64,000 bases of DNA from Incurvaria masculella (taxonomy: Eukaryota > Arthropoda > Insecta > Lepidoptera > Incurvariidae), in NCBI GenBank assembly GCA_946894095.1, contig OX335642.1, forward strand, positions 20,285,021 through 20,349,020, read 5' to 3'. A model generated the notes under the pieces. It did not search any database and was not told the origin of the DNA. It saw only the letters and a list, made by a program, of their open reading frames with translations. The position numbers were made by a program, and so were the translations under genes. This document shows positions 34,501-37,740 of the stretch, piece by piece. Position 1 is the first letter of the stretch, and each line of letters starts with the position of its first letter.

Positions 34501-36655
34501 TGATGATCTTGACATCTTTGGACTCACAGCCCTGCACCAGAGGGTACAGAATCTGGTTCACGACTCCGTACAGAGACGCCTGCGGATTGTTTGACGCTAG
34601 CGATAGTTTCTCAATGGCCTCCTCGCAAGCCTGAAAAAGAAACAGGGCCACTGATATTACAAAATATGCGAGCAGGGTATATTAACAATAGTAAAATAAG
34701 AAAAAATTTAGCTGTAGGTTTGCACACGTAAGCACGGCTACAATGAGGCTAAAATAGGTTAAAACTGTATCTTATTTGCTAGGTGATAGGGTTTATGCCG
34801 TCCGGGGCGATACCAGAGCAATGATTAAACAATGGTTGGTCGAAGCGGCAAAAAACATTTTCTGTGTTTTTTATCCAGTGCAATGTAGCCGTGCACTTTA
34901 TGTATGTTCCGGGCATGGCACCGTTCATAGTTAGTTTTTTTTTTTTTTTTTTTATGTGACTGGACATGGATGGCTAATACCACAAGTTCTGTCATGGTAT
35001 TAGCCCAACACACCACATGGGAACTAGGTGCCACGCCAGGACCTTCCTTATATTGCACGGCTACATTGAACTGGATGGAAAACACGGACAATTTTCATTG
35101 CCGCTTCGACCATCGTTCATCCAATGCGATGGTACCAACCCGGGCGGGATAAACCCTACCACCTAGTAAATAAGGAAGGGGACCTACAGCTTAACGTGGA
35201 ATCCGAACCACGGCCAGCCTCTCTCAACGGTCGAATGGTCACCCATCCAAGACCAGACCGGACCCAGCGTTGCTTAACTTCGGAGAGCGATCGCCGATGT
35301 GTCGCGCCACTGGTCCACTGAGGCTGACATTTACAGTATTAGCCATCCATCTACTTATAAGTGCAGAAACTTGGATAAACTCAGAAATAGAAATAAAGTG
35401 GTGCATGAACAGGGCGGGGATTTGAGCCCAGACCTCTGGCACTAAGGAATTGAAATTGGTTTTTCTTTCAGAATGACGGTAGATTAAGGGGTCAGGGAAC
35501 CAATGAAAAACTTTCTACTCGCATTCAATAAAATAGTGTCAAAGGTGCAATGAATAACATATAATGCCTAGGGTTACTATTTTCGTGTCAATAATTCTTG
35601 GCACAGTGATCATTAATTTCAATTTGCAAATCAACAATAAAATAAATATTATTCAATTAAAACAGGTAATTTTTAATATCTTGTTCCAATGTTGGGACAT
35701 GCAAATTAGAGTGAAAAAGTATATTTGCCTCTCATATTATAGCGAAAGATGGATTTTAATTGGAGTGTGGCTTTTTTAGCGACTTTGCAACATGGGTTGC
35801 AAGCCCATATTTGTCTCTAAAACTGTTAAAATATGACAGTGTGGTGATAAATTGTATCCTTGCTGGAGCACGTATTAGCTCCATTCTGAGTTACTACCAG
35901 ATAAAATATTATTTCTTAAAAGCAAATACGTCTTACTCAAAGTAATAAAAGCAGTCATTATTTTTATTTCTAAAACTATGGTTTTAAACTACCTATCAAA
36001 AATAAACACTTTTTATAGTGAAAATACATTTGTAGACCGAAAAAACGCATTAGTTTTTCTATTGTTTTCATTTTTAGGGTTCCGTACCCAAAGGGTGAAA
36101 ACGGAACCCTATTACTAAGCCTCCGCTGTCCGTCCGTCCGTCCGTCCGTCCGTCCGTCTGTCCGTCTGTCACAGGGCTGTATCTCATGAACCGTAACAGG
36201 TAGGAAGCTGACATTTTCACAGATTATGTATTTATTTTGCCGCTATAACAACAAATAGGTAACATTATAAAATAATAATAATTAAAGGGGGGCCCCATAC
36301 AAAAAACGTGTTTTTTTTAAATCTTGTGCGATGGTACGGAACCCTTCGTGTGCGAGTCCGACTCGCACTTGGCCGGTTTTTATTCTAATCACTTGCTTGC
36401 CTATACATGATATCACACGGCAATCTTGATTCAGATACCGCTGACAAAGCCTGCCAATTATATGAGGACGACTTCGTAGTAGACATATTTTATAGAAATG
36501 GTATAAAACCCCAAAAGATGCCGAATCAGGTTTACCTCGCGGATGTGTGGGTACTTCTTGCGAGTCTCCGCGCTGAGCGTCCGAAAGTCGCTCTGCAGCA
36601 GGGACATGAAGCGTTTGGTGCTATCGTCGCCGGTTACGGCTGAAACGCAAGCCAT
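4405..36655 (-). CDS. Mon2: Mon2 (MON2/Ysl2 homologue), 26 exons, 3' part outside window
   Basis: Spliced gene on the minus strand, reconstructed from 26 exons (listed separately) that join into 1121 codons without a stop. The translation follows animal MON2 throughout: LLQSDF in exon 1, ELKLLQT in exon 3, TFGLELL in exon 6, [10 protein letters not shown] in exon 9, [14 protein letters not shown] across exons 17/18, VCQHP..RMREWG in exon 21 and [18 protein letters not shown] in exon 26. MON2 is a peripheral Golgi/endosome HEAT-repeat scaffold. It resembles the DCB-HUS regions of BIG/GBF Arf-GEFs but lacks the Sec7 domain, and it works in endosome-Golgi traffic with Dopey and flippase partners (family knowledge). 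The window holds the DCB, HUS and central part; the remaining C-terminus and the stop lie left of position 1. Introns run from under 100 bp to 6.5 kb, the long ones filled with transposons. Confidence 0.96.
4842..4987 (-). CDS. Mon2: Mon2 exon 25
   Basis: Residues 1037-1085. [20 protein letters not shown] then CVGAHGALL, equivalent to [20 protein letters not shown] and TIGAHGTLL. Acceptor GCTTGCAG|GTGAGC, donor CACAAG|GTCAGT. Note that the acceptor is followed by GTGAGC, a decoy donor. Confidence 0.96.
5110..5380 (-). repeat. SINE copy (common body), partial
   Basis: Contains the family landmarks on the minus strand: ATGTAGCCGTGCTCA, ATTGGATGAAAAGAT and GCTAATATCAT. Diverged and without a clear head. 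Lies in Mon2 intron 24, just upstream of exon 25. Confidence 0.75.
5623..5767 (-). CDS. Mon2: Mon2 exon 24
   Basis: Residues 989-1037, begins [14 protein letters not shown] (vertebrate WNISDYFFQRGETI) and ends [15 protein letters not shown] (FDCLWLCLYAKL). The variable middle is shorter than in vertebrates. Acceptor TTACACAG|TGGAAC, donor GACTCA|GTGAGT. Confidence 0.95.
5768..6532. other. Mon2 intron 23, no further feature
   Basis: AT-rich intron. I see no ORF with recognisable similarity and no clear repeat in it. Confidence 0.6.
6533..6695 (-). CDS. Mon2: Mon2 exon 23
   Basis: Residues 934-988. [19 protein letters not shown] and [15 protein letters not shown] match ESLIRTAFQCLQLVVTDFL and QELNISLTSIGLL. 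Contains an Ala run coded by consecutive GCC. Acceptor CGGTTGCAG|CGAGCG, donor CTCATG|GTATCT. Confidence 0.95.
6870..7243 (+). pseudogene. LINE ORF2 C-terminal remnant
   Basis: Plus-strand translation with breaks gives [29 protein letters not shown] and [10 protein letters not shown], the C-terminal hallmark of insect Jockey/CR1-type LINE reverse transcriptases. Ends in an (AAAT)n tail at 7226-7243, typical of a LINE 3' end. 5'-truncated insertion in Mon2 intron 22. Confidence 0.75.
7273..7448 (-). CDS. Mon2: Mon2 exon 22
   Basis: Residues 876-934, ends two bases into a codon. [20 protein letters not shown] and [13 protein letters not shown] correspond to [20 protein letters not shown] and PGWPLVLGVMGAI. 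Acceptor GGTTGCAG|GCTCGC, donor CATCACAG|GTAGGT. Confidence 0.95.
7449..7871. other. Mon2 intron 21, no further feature
   Basis: AT-rich and T-rich intron sequence with no recognisable gene or repeat. Confidence 0.6.
7872..7988 (-). CDS. Mon2: Mon2 exon 21
   Basis: Residues 837-875, phase 0 on both sides. [20 protein letters not shown] matches [20 protein letters not shown], so splicing across the 6.5-kb transposon-bearing intron is needed to keep the protein whole. Acceptor GGTACAG|GTGTGC, donor ACGGAG|GTACGT. Confidence 0.96.
8363..8591 (-). repeat. BEL/Pao 3' LTR
   Basis: 229 bp, TG...CA ends on the minus strand. Differs from the 5' LTR mainly by an extra AC near 8380 and an extra ATAA near 8428. 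Preceded on the plus strand by the GGAGC target duplication. Confidence 0.95.
8714..8737. repeat. T24 homopolymer tract
   Basis: Run of about 23-24 T on the plus strand in the 3' noncoding part of the BEL/Pao element; a likely site of length variation. Confidence 0.8.
8776..12876 (-). CDS. pol: BEL/Pao Pol: protease, reverse transcriptase, RNase H, integrase (1366 aa)
   Basis: Uninterrupted ORF. Domains in order: end of a Gag zinc knuckle ([10 protein letters not shown], residues 2-11); DUF1758 aspartic protease with [11 protein letters not shown] (about 102-112); reverse transcriptase with [26 protein letters not shown] and the catalytic YVDD near 514; RNase H with [13 protein letters not shown] near 679 and [11 protein letters not shown]; integrase zinc finger HHCIKC near 1035; catalytic core residues in LDFAG (about 1069), SDCGTNFVG (about 1137) and [10 protein letters not shown] (about 1183); C-terminal DUF5641 ending [11 protein letters not shown]. 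All catalytic motifs I can check are present. It overlaps gag by 14 bp in another frame. Confidence 0.95.
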   Translation of the reverse strand: MCSRKHHSLLHVKPLQYSAINKNNCSADNTQHNSHQVSNARQPSKTSLVTDSRPLEKQEDTNSTLDQARMALTHHIHRCPVLLATALVDVHVDDEVFTLRALIDQGSQASLVTESACQLLKLKVQGIHGSIIGINSSTAATKGLVNLYIRSKYDKEFNIKVEAYVLKTLTTCIPTHTLTLNWPELSLLNLADPTFLEPNQIDLILGADVYASILKDGILRKQDEPLIAQESHLGWLVSGQSNKKRMMSNLIQVSHAKIEMDTLLRKFWEIEDVDTNTSTRLMTKEEKRCDDYFNTTYQRNIDGRYSVRLPFITQPPDLGESRMTAQKRLFAMEKKFTSNPNLEKDYKEFMRDYIEKNHMALVPTCDLKNKKVYYLPHHAVLSPHHLTTKLRVVFDGSSSTTNGKSLNDNLLIGPPLQNDIRNIIRRWRRNAIVLVADIRQMYRQILISTEDVDYQRVLWRFSPEESIREYRLLTVTYGTSCAPYLAIKTLKQVGQDERDNFEEDIIDTVAEDFYVDDLLTGCCDEKNAKRIKNEVIKLLNKGGFHLHKWTSNIRYLREKEEEESRKILGLNWDVNKDAFILKIDVMKDLNEIPTKRTVLRDIAKIYDPAGWLSPVVIVAKILLQKLWLEKYDWDQTLEGEMLENYQRYKYELLKMPEIELNRWIQQQVEEGEPRVELHGYSDASMVAYSAVVYYRHVTPNGIKVTMLEAKTKVAPVKQLSLPRLELCGAVLLAKLLHNAQKSLNVPWNNVYAWTDSSIVLAWLQRHPNFWSTFVANRITEIINRIHKQHWFHVTSKDNPADVASRGISPKKLSTHSLWWDGPTWLHRDPLPINSVSVDEIPETTLESKFVTNATVHPGNTLEDSVVQVASIITRYSSLTKLVRVVSYCFRFYEKCKGKLNNCNLADDLTYDYLTTKELKRSFEVCVKLSQEDSFKEEIVKLKDGQKIQRKSRIGNLNPYLDSSNVLRVGGRISKSNLTEVEKHPIILANDHFAQLIIQDMHYKTLHGGIQLLLSSVRAKFWILKAKVMVKNCIHHCIKCVRQTAKPMTQLMGDQPKARVTPSRPFSISGLDFAGPVTLKLSKGRGGKTQKAYIAVFVCMSVKAIHLELVTSLDTDGFIAAFRRFTARRGHCHRLWSDCGTNFVGASKKLKVMEEQSQISISESLANDGTTWCFNPPSAPHMGGLWEAAVKSTKRHLNLVLGDSKLTYEEYVTLLCQVEACLNSRPLTLDTSSDDPGEPVALTPGHFLIGETPIVIPEENLEGCNVPYNERWVLLQQKLQQFWRRWNMEYLTSLQVRSKWKTECNNLKIGSIVLVKDDRLPPTKWCLGKVIDVHPGSDGLIRVVSLKCKSVIIKRPIHKLCLLPVQE
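12863..13687 (-). CDS. gag: BEL/Pao Gag, C-terminally deleted (274 aa)
   Basis: ATG at 13687 ([10 protein letters not shown]). Carries the DUF1759 Gag core from about residue 108 ([34 protein letters not shown]). The frame stops at 12863 just after VLPMQDVLS, where relatives continue for more than 100 residues into zinc knuckles. The knuckle remnant [10 protein letters not shown] appears at once in the overlapping frame of the next ORF. This points to an internal deletion that also shifted the frame. Confidence 0.88.
   Translation of the reverse strand: MDQLLAQQMDTYERTKRLFANFKKSPKERLSVSYVETRQTVLSDYYSNFMSQHSKLSANENVPSTYHDMYDNFMELYLDCCTLFKETMLLFNQVPTTSTENIMDAQVVTKLPPIQLPTFAGDYSTWITFHDLFKSLVHDNLKVSLVNKCQYLKSSLKGEAESLVKHIPISESNYEVIWSTLKQRFHNNRCIVNSFLCKLLGQKRIVSESARGIKELLDTTSECLISLKNMKVPTDHWDDIVVHIVISKLDSKSHRLFEQTLSDSSVLPMQDVLS
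14004..14019 (-). other. Candidate tRNA primer-binding site
   Basis: Three bases inside the 5' LTR on the minus strand reads TGGTCCTATTCGAGCC: a TGG start (complement of a tRNA CCA end) followed by a TTCGA core like a T-arm. Which tRNA it pairs with cannot be decided here. Confidence 0.55.
14023..14245 (-). repeat. BEL/Pao 5' LTR
   Basis: 223 bp, TG...CA ends on the minus strand, followed by the GGAGC target duplication at 14246-14250. Confidence 0.95.
14511..14612 (-). CDS. Mon2: Mon2 exon 20
   Basis: Residues 803-836, phase 0 on both sides. [20 protein letters not shown] matches [20 protein letters not shown]. The following intron (7989-14510) carries the BEL/Pao element. Acceptor TGTGACAG|GAGCC, donor CTGGAG|GTAGGC. 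Confidence 0.97.
15168..15295 (-). CDS. Mon2: Mon2 exon 19
   Basis: Residues 760-802, ends in phase 0. [20 protein letters not shown] matches [20 protein letters not shown]. Acceptor TTCTTTCAG|CGCTTT, donor AACCGG|GTGAGA. Confidence 0.96.
15296..16576. other. Mon2 intron 18, no clear feature
   Basis: AT-rich, with only short random ORFs rich in Phe and Lys. No repeat family of this window could be matched. Confidence 0.5.
16577..16688 (-). CDS. Mon2: Mon2 exon 18
   Basis: Residues 723-760. [20 protein letters not shown] then [13 protein letters not shown], nearly the vertebrate sequence [12 protein letters not shown]...TTAVMTDLP. Acceptor CCTTCAG|GTGTGG, donor CCCCG|GTGAGT. Confidence 0.97.
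17031..17135. repeat. 53-bp tandem duplication
   Basis: The unit ACAATTATTGTTTTTTTTGA followed by GTCGGTCTCAGCCAAGGCAG and GTTTGTAACTA occurs twice head to tail (17031-17083 and 17084-17135) with almost no difference. It lies in Mon2 intron 17. Confidence 0.9.
17494..17627 (-). CDS. Mon2: Mon2 exon 17
   Basis: Residues 678-722. [20 protein letters not shown] then [11 protein letters not shown], equivalent to NIQCMRTLLNLAHCHG and WQLVLATLQHL. Acceptor GTTGACAG|GGCAGC, donor CACTTG|GTACCT. Confidence 0.96.
18103..18319 (-). CDS. Mon2: Mon2 exon 16
   Basis: Residues 606-678. Starts [20 protein letters not shown] (vertebrate [20 protein letters not shown]), then a Pro/Gly/Arg-rich loop, then [11 protein letters not shown] (HQQVVAVGQPL). 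Very GC-rich. Acceptor GTTGTAG|GTGGGC, donor CCTCAG|GTTAGA. Confidence 0.94.
18619..18738 (-). CDS. Mon2: Mon2 exon 15
   Basis: Residues 566-605, phase 0 on both sides. [20 protein letters not shown] corresponds to MVNACWCGLLAALSLLLDAS. Acceptor ATTTTCAG|CTGATG, donor GGCAAG|GTGACC. Confidence 0.95.
18828..18985 (+). repeat. SINE copy, partial, with inverted tail
   Basis: Plus strand reads GGTACCATCGCATTGAATGA and GATGTAGCCGTGCAATATAA, then CTGGCATGGCACCTAGCTCC; immediately after comes AGCTAGATGCCATGCCAGG, an inverted echo. Member of the window-wide SINE family, without head. Confidence 0.8.
19151..19263 (-). CDS. Mon2: Mon2 exon 14
   Basis: Residues 528-565, acidic/Gln-rich linker ([18 protein letters not shown]) before the conserved WCGL segment. 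Acceptor TTTTCAG|ATACAG, donor TTACAA|GTATGT; restores phase 0. Confidence 0.88.
19376..19458 (-). CDS. Mon2: Mon2 exon 13
   Basis: Residues 500-528, a hydrophilic variable linker ([17 protein letters not shown]). It is assigned by splice sites (AATTTCAG|GTTACA, AAAG|GTAGTT) and by keeping the frame between exons 12 and 14. The linker itself is not conserved in sequence, as in other MON2 proteins. Confidence 0.85.
19513..19689. repeat. Foldback (hairpin) repeat with splice-like borders
   Basis: Left arm ACCGCTTTTCAAGCGGCGGG and CGGAGACATT pairs with right arm AATGTCTCCTCCCGCC and TAAAAAGCTGT. Inside, GCCCATTGTCAAGGAGGCAG pairs imperfectly with CTGCTGACAACGGGC. On the minus strand it also has an open 43-codon frame ([18 protein letters not shown]...) ending at a consensus donor AAAGCG|GTAAG. 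Located in Mon2 intron 12. Confidence 0.75.
19911..20039 (-). CDS. Mon2: Mon2 exon 12
   Basis: Residues 457-500, phase 2 on both sides. [20 protein letters not shown] matches [20 protein letters not shown]. Acceptor TCTTTCAG|CTTAGA, donor TACAA|GTGAGT. Confidence 0.96.
20127..20405 (-). repeat. SINE copy
   Basis: Minus-strand member of the SINE family: contains the complements of CATCCAGTTCAATG-type body, CACCTAGTAG, TGGATTCCGAAC and CCAACTCAGAAAGAGAAATA. The tRNA-like head is largely missing. Confidence 0.82.
21264..21337 (-). other. Candidate exon 2 of a nested transcription unit (Mon2 intron 11)
   Basis: 74 bp flanked on the minus strand by a polypyrimidine acceptor (TTTTATTTCAAAG|ACC) and a consensus donor (GCTGA|GTAAGT). 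Read after the segment at 22703-22722 it stays open: [20 protein letters not shown] then DLVTL. It does not fit the Mon2 frame (would give an immediate TAA after exon 11). No known domain recognised. Confidence 0.4.
21829..22120 (+). repeat. Interspersed repeat, CCGGCCAAGTGCGAG family, copy A
   Basis: Begins AAAAACCGGCCAAGTGCGAG, has GGTTCCGTACC near the left end and GGTACGGAACC at the right end (subterminal inverted repeat), a CGGACGGACGGACGG microsatellite and ATACAGCCATGTGACAG. Four copies in this window; lies in Mon2 intron 11. Confidence 0.88.
22703..22800 (-). other. Candidate exon 1 of a nested transcription unit (Mon2 intron 11)
   Basis: GC-rich segment ending at a consensus donor ATATTAC|GTAAGTATT on the minus strand. 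It has an open frame [20 protein letters not shown] then DENIT, with an ATG at 22722. Joining to 21264-21337 gives [20 protein letters not shown] and continues open. Function unknown; could be a mobile or exonised sequence rather than a gene. Confidence 0.4.
22820..22990 (-). promoter_or_regulatory. CCAAT-box promoter-like block in Mon2 intron 11
   Basis: Three CCAAT motifs on the plus strand (ATTGG on the minus) at 22849, 22891 and 22932, spaced 42 and 41 bp, followed by CpG-rich sequence around 22940-22995 and 22735-22795. Such spacing is typical of NF-Y-type promoters (general knowledge). It lies upstream, on the minus strand, of the candidate exon at 22703-22800. Confidence 0.45.
23040..23136 (-). 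CDS. Mon2: Mon2 exon 11
   Basis: Residues 425-457, ends after two bases of a Tyr codon. Peptide [20 protein letters not shown] corresponds to FEYRGTWIPILTITVQGSA. Acceptor TTTCCAG|GCATAG, donor ATTTA|GTGAGT. It sits immediately beside the CCAAT-box-rich block in intron 11. Confidence 0.93.
24162..24293 (-). CDS. Mon2: Mon2 exon 10
   Basis: Residues 381-425. Contains [10 protein letters not shown] and [17 protein letters not shown], equivalent to LLRSFCQSYD and VFRDIVNALGSFIQSLF. Acceptor GTCACAG|ACCTAC, donor CGCAGG|GTGAGT. Confidence 0.96.
24629..24743 (-). CDS. Mon2: Mon2 exon 9
   Basis: Residues 343-381, ends one base into a codon. [20 protein letters not shown] is nearly identical to the vertebrate HUS-box segment. 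Acceptor TGTCGCAG|GTGACG, donor CGACCAC|GTAAGT. Confidence 0.97.
25000..25530. repeat. Two SINE copies in opposite orientation
   Basis: 25000-25215 is a plus-strand partial body (GGTTGGTACTATCGCATTGA). 25240-25530 is a minus-strand copy with the full tRNA-like head: GGATTTGAACCCATATC, complement of a GGTTCAAATCC B-box, followed by TGCGAGTTGCTAAG. In Mon2 intron 8. Confidence 0.82.
25847..26000 (-). CDS. Mon2: Mon2 exon 8
   Basis: Residues 291-342. First half is a low-complexity Gly/Ala/Ser/Pro linker (very GC-rich). Second half [20 protein letters not shown] matches [20 protein letters not shown] of vertebrate MON2 (HUS region). Acceptor GTCGGCAG|GGCTGC, donor ATACTG|GTGAGT. Confidence 0.95.
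26080..26238 (+). repeat. SINE 3' part
   Basis: GTTTTCCATCCAGATCAATG, GTGCTCATAAAGGGAAGGTC and GGTATTAGCCATCCATGTCA followed by an A-rich tail: the 3' half of the SINE family, plus strand, between Mon2 exons 7 and 8. Confidence 0.85.
26732..26811 (-). CDS. Mon2: Mon2 exon 7
   Basis: Residues 265-291, starts phase 0 and ends with two bases of an Arg codon. Peptide [20 protein letters not shown] matches the [20 protein letters not shown] block. Acceptor TTTCAG|ATAACC, donor TACAG|GTAATT. Confidence 0.96.
27068..27193 (-). CDS. Mon2: Mon2 exon 6
   Basis: Residues 223-264, phase 0 on both sides. Encodes [17 protein letters not shown] followed by [15 protein letters not shown]. This is one of the strongest family signatures (DLCQLVNADAPYWLVG...RTFGLELLESVLNDF in vertebrates) at the DCB/HUS transition. 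Acceptor CTTGCAG|GATG, donor TTTAAG|GTGGAT. Confidence 0.97.
27873..27973 (-). CDS. Mon2: Mon2 exon 5
   Basis: Residues 189-222; takes the split codon from exon 4 and returns to phase 0. Ends in [13 protein letters not shown], equivalent to LKPCAKDAYMLFQ in vertebrate MON2. Acceptor TTTGCAG|GCGAG, donor CTGCAG|GTAAAC. A TTAA-class MITE begins 66 bp upstream of it. Confidence 0.94.
28040..28586 (+). repeat. MITE, GGTGGCC...GGTCACC family, copy 1
   Basis: 547 bp, almost identical in layout to 43221-43762: begins GGTGGCCCAACCCGGCGGGA, ends GCGGGTTGGGTCACC, followed by TTAA. No coding capacity. In Mon2 intron 4. Confidence 0.85.
29631..29760 (-). CDS. Mon2: Mon2 exon 4
   Basis: Residues 146-189, starts in phase 0 and ends with one base of the next codon (GATG|GTGAGA). 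Contains [18 protein letters not shown], matching the AAATVRQVVTVVFER block of MON2. Acceptor is TTCGACAG|ACCCTG. Confidence 0.95.
29880..30205 (-). repeat. SINE copy with tRNA-like head
   Basis: Minus strand. Head at the right end with GGATTTGAACCCAGACCTC (complement of the B-box region), then CCAACTCAGAAAGAGAAAGT, body, and 3' end TGATATTAGCCCAATG at the left. In Mon2 intron 3. Confidence 0.85.
30372..30742 (-). repeat. SINE copy with 5S-rRNA-like head
   Basis: Minus strand. Same body and tail as the other SINE copies, but the head (30657-30742) is 5S-like: on the minus strand TCCGAAGTTAAGCAACGCTG and GTCTTGGATGGGTAACC, matching the 5S box A region (GAAATTAAGCAGCGTCGGG) and box C (GATGGGGGACC). 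An A-rich tail lies at its left end. No B-box head is present. Confidence 0.88.
31550..32700 (+). pseudogene. gag: BEL/Pao gag pseudogene
   Basis: Plus strand, antisense to Mon2, in intron 3. Broken frames show Gag N-terminus-like [20 protein letters not shown] (31550-31768), a DUF1759-like part [20 protein letters not shown] and [20 protein letters not shown] (31919-32315), and a zinc-knuckle part [20 protein letters not shown] (from 32523). An A9G17 tract interrupts it at 32325-32350. No Pol downstream. Confidence 0.8.
32325..32350. repeat. A9-G17 homopolymer pair
   Basis: Nine A followed directly by 17 G on the plus strand, inside the gag pseudogene; could form a G-quadruplex or be an assembly artefact. 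Confidence 0.75.
32880..33450 (-). pseudogene. LINE 3' remnant (ORF2 C-terminus plus repeated tail)
   Basis: Frame 33100-33408 on the minus strand gives [35 protein letters not shown] and [12 protein letters not shown], the C-terminal end of an insect LINE reverse-transcriptase ORF. Downstream (to the left) two copies of a segment with ATACAGCCATCGTCATTTT (about 32907 and 32998) form the 3' untranslated part. In Mon2 intron 3, close to exon 3. Confidence 0.78.
33497..33679 (-). CDS. Mon2: Mon2 exon 3
   Basis: Residues 85-145, phase 0 on both sides. Starts after CTTGACTTCCAG with [16 protein letters not shown] and includes [19 protein letters not shown], the most recognisable DCB segment of MON2. 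Donor is GCGAGG|GTTCGT. The exon is GC-rich in contrast to its AT-rich introns. Confidence 0.95.
33862..34147 (-). repeat. Interspersed repeat, CCGGCCAAGTGCGAG family, copy B
   Basis: Reverse-complement copy: AGGGTACCGTACCCAAAG at the left, GTCCGTCCGCCTGTCC, and CGAGTCCGACTCGCAC then TAGGCCGGTTTTT at the right. In Mon2 intron 2. Confidence 0.87.
34149..34465 (-). repeat. SINE copy, diverged
   Basis: Minus strand; contains AAACACACCACATTTCTGAA, ATGGTACCAACCCAGGCAGG and GGTGTATGAACGGGGCGAGG, landmarks of the SINE body and head side. In Mon2 intron 2. Confidence 0.75.
34499..34630 (-). CDS. Mon2: Mon2 exon 2
   Basis: Residues 41-84, phase 0 on both sides. Acceptor TTTTTCAG|GCTTGC and donor ATCAAG|GTTAGT are canonical. 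The peptide runs ACEEAIEKL...[19 protein letters not shown], the helical DCB segment equivalent to the human stretch around QPFLMGCGTKEPK. Confidence 0.93.
34781..34943 (+). repeat. SINE body fragment
   Basis: Plus strand: GGTCGAAGCGGCAAAAAACA, TGTAGCCGTGCACTT, ending in an oligo-T stretch shared with the next, opposite SINE copy, so the two lie tail to tail. Confidence 0.8.
34957..35331 (-). repeat. SINE copy with 5S-rRNA-like head (second copy)
   Basis: Minus strand, almost identical to 30372-30742: 5S-like head at 35238-35331 (CGATCGCTCTCCGAAGTTAA, GTCTTGGATGGGTGACC), SINE body, 3' end at the left. The C-box GGATGGGTGACC is closer to 5S than in the first copy. Confidence 0.88.
35340..35455 (-). 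repeat. SINE fragment with tRNA-like head
   Basis: AACTCAGAAATAGAAATAAA then GGGGATTTGAGCCCAGACCT: the head end of a tRNA-headed SINE placed directly beside the 5S-headed copy. Confidence 0.7.
36076..36381 (-). repeat. Interspersed repeat, CCGGCCAAGTGCGAG family, copy C
   Basis: Reverse complement: AGGGTTCCGTACCCAAAGGG, a long (GTCC)n microsatellite at about 36128-36170, and TGTGCGAGTCCGACTCGCAC then TTGGCCGGTTTTT. Lies in Mon2 intron 1, about 150 bp from exon 1. Confidence 0.9.
36536..36655 (-). CDS. Mon2: Mon2 exon 1 (start codon)
   Basis: Codes residues 1-40, with ATG at 36655-36653. It contains [16 protein letters not shown], which matches the N-terminal DCB start of MON2 at about the same distance from the initiator as in vertebrates. 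It ends in phase 0 at GCGAG|GTAAAC. The GC-rich sequence just upstream fits a first-exon 5' region. A possible acceptor (GCGTTTCAG) lies inside codons 3-5, so an upstream initiator exon cannot be wholly excluded. Confidence 0.85.
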
Positions 36656-36760
36656 CGCGCCGGCGCGCCAGCCTCGAGCACGAACGGTGGGCTAGTCTGT
36701 CGCGCCGATCATTTGCACTTTATTTCGAAAGACGGGCAAGCATTTATTTGGTGGAAACGG
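36656..36760 (-). promoter_or_regulatory. Putative Mon2 5' UTR/promoter
   Basis: GC-rich block directly upstream of the Mon2 ATG (CGCGCCGGCGCGCC and neighbouring CpGs), standing out from the AT-rich surroundings. I see no clear TATA box. The assignment rests on position and composition only. Confidence 0.45.
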
Positions 36761-37019
36761 ACGACCAACGGATAGAAAAATACGTGGATCGCAATAAACT
36801 CACTGACAGCAAGGTGACAGTGACAGGTGTTGCCCTATATTTCCGGATACGGTATTTGCATATCCAGACTCATATAGATTTCATAGAGATCTCGGTCTTT
36901 AGTTTTTTATCAACTCAATGCTATCAAAATATCTGCATAACTGGATGCAAATAAAAAATGCAATGAATTATCATAACAAATGGAATCATTTCCATACTCA
37001 AACATGTTGAGAATTTAGC

Positions 37020-37740
37020 TTTGGTTTCAAGAGGACTTGCCTTTCATGCGAGAGGTTATGGGTTCAAATCCTCAGCCCGGTCATGCACACTACTTTCTTT
37101 CTCTTTCTGAGTTAGATATTTTTTTATGCTACTGAACATGGCTAATACCAAACTTACCGTCTAACACACCACATGGGAACTAGGTGCCATGCCAGGATCT
37201 TCCTATATTGCTCGTCTACATTGAACTGGATGGAAAACTAGGACAATTTTCATTGCCGCTTCTACCATCGTACGTTCAATGCTATAGTACCAACCCGGGC
37301 GGGATTTCAACCCGTGTTTTCAATCCAATTGAATGTAACCGTGTAATATAAGGAAAGCCCTGGCACGGCAATTTCCCACTCAAATTTTACATTTTTAATT
37401 TATGTGAATGGACCTGAATAGCTAATACCACACCCACCGTCATGATATGATGTGTGTTTGGCTAAACACACCGCATTACCGAAGCAATTAGAAGTCATGC
37501 CCAAGCCTTCCCTTTAACTTTTTTTTTCTTTTTTACATCCAGTTCGATGGTACCAACCCGGGCGGGTTTACCCTTACCACCTAGTATGGGAATGGGGCAT
37601 GCAGTTTTACATGGATTCCGAACCATAGAGCTCGCATTCGTAACGAAATGCACTTATGCAACTGAGAAGGAGAAGAAAGTGGTGCATGAACGGGGGCGGG
37701 ATTTGAAACCTCGTGGCCACCGCCCTTGAGCCACGACCCG
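37020..37740. repeat. SINE cluster (plus head, two minus copies)
   Basis: 37037-37115 is a plus-strand tRNA-like head (GAGAGGTTATGGGTTCAAAT, a B-box). 37130-37310 and 37380-37735 are minus-strand bodies, the last with its own head (GGGATTTGAAACCTCG). A compact nest upstream of Mon2. Confidence 0.8.

Noticed and set aside
37037..37115. A tRNA gene
   Set aside because: A B-box-like GGTTCAAATCC is present but no cloverleaf with acceptor stem can be drawn; it is the head of a SINE.
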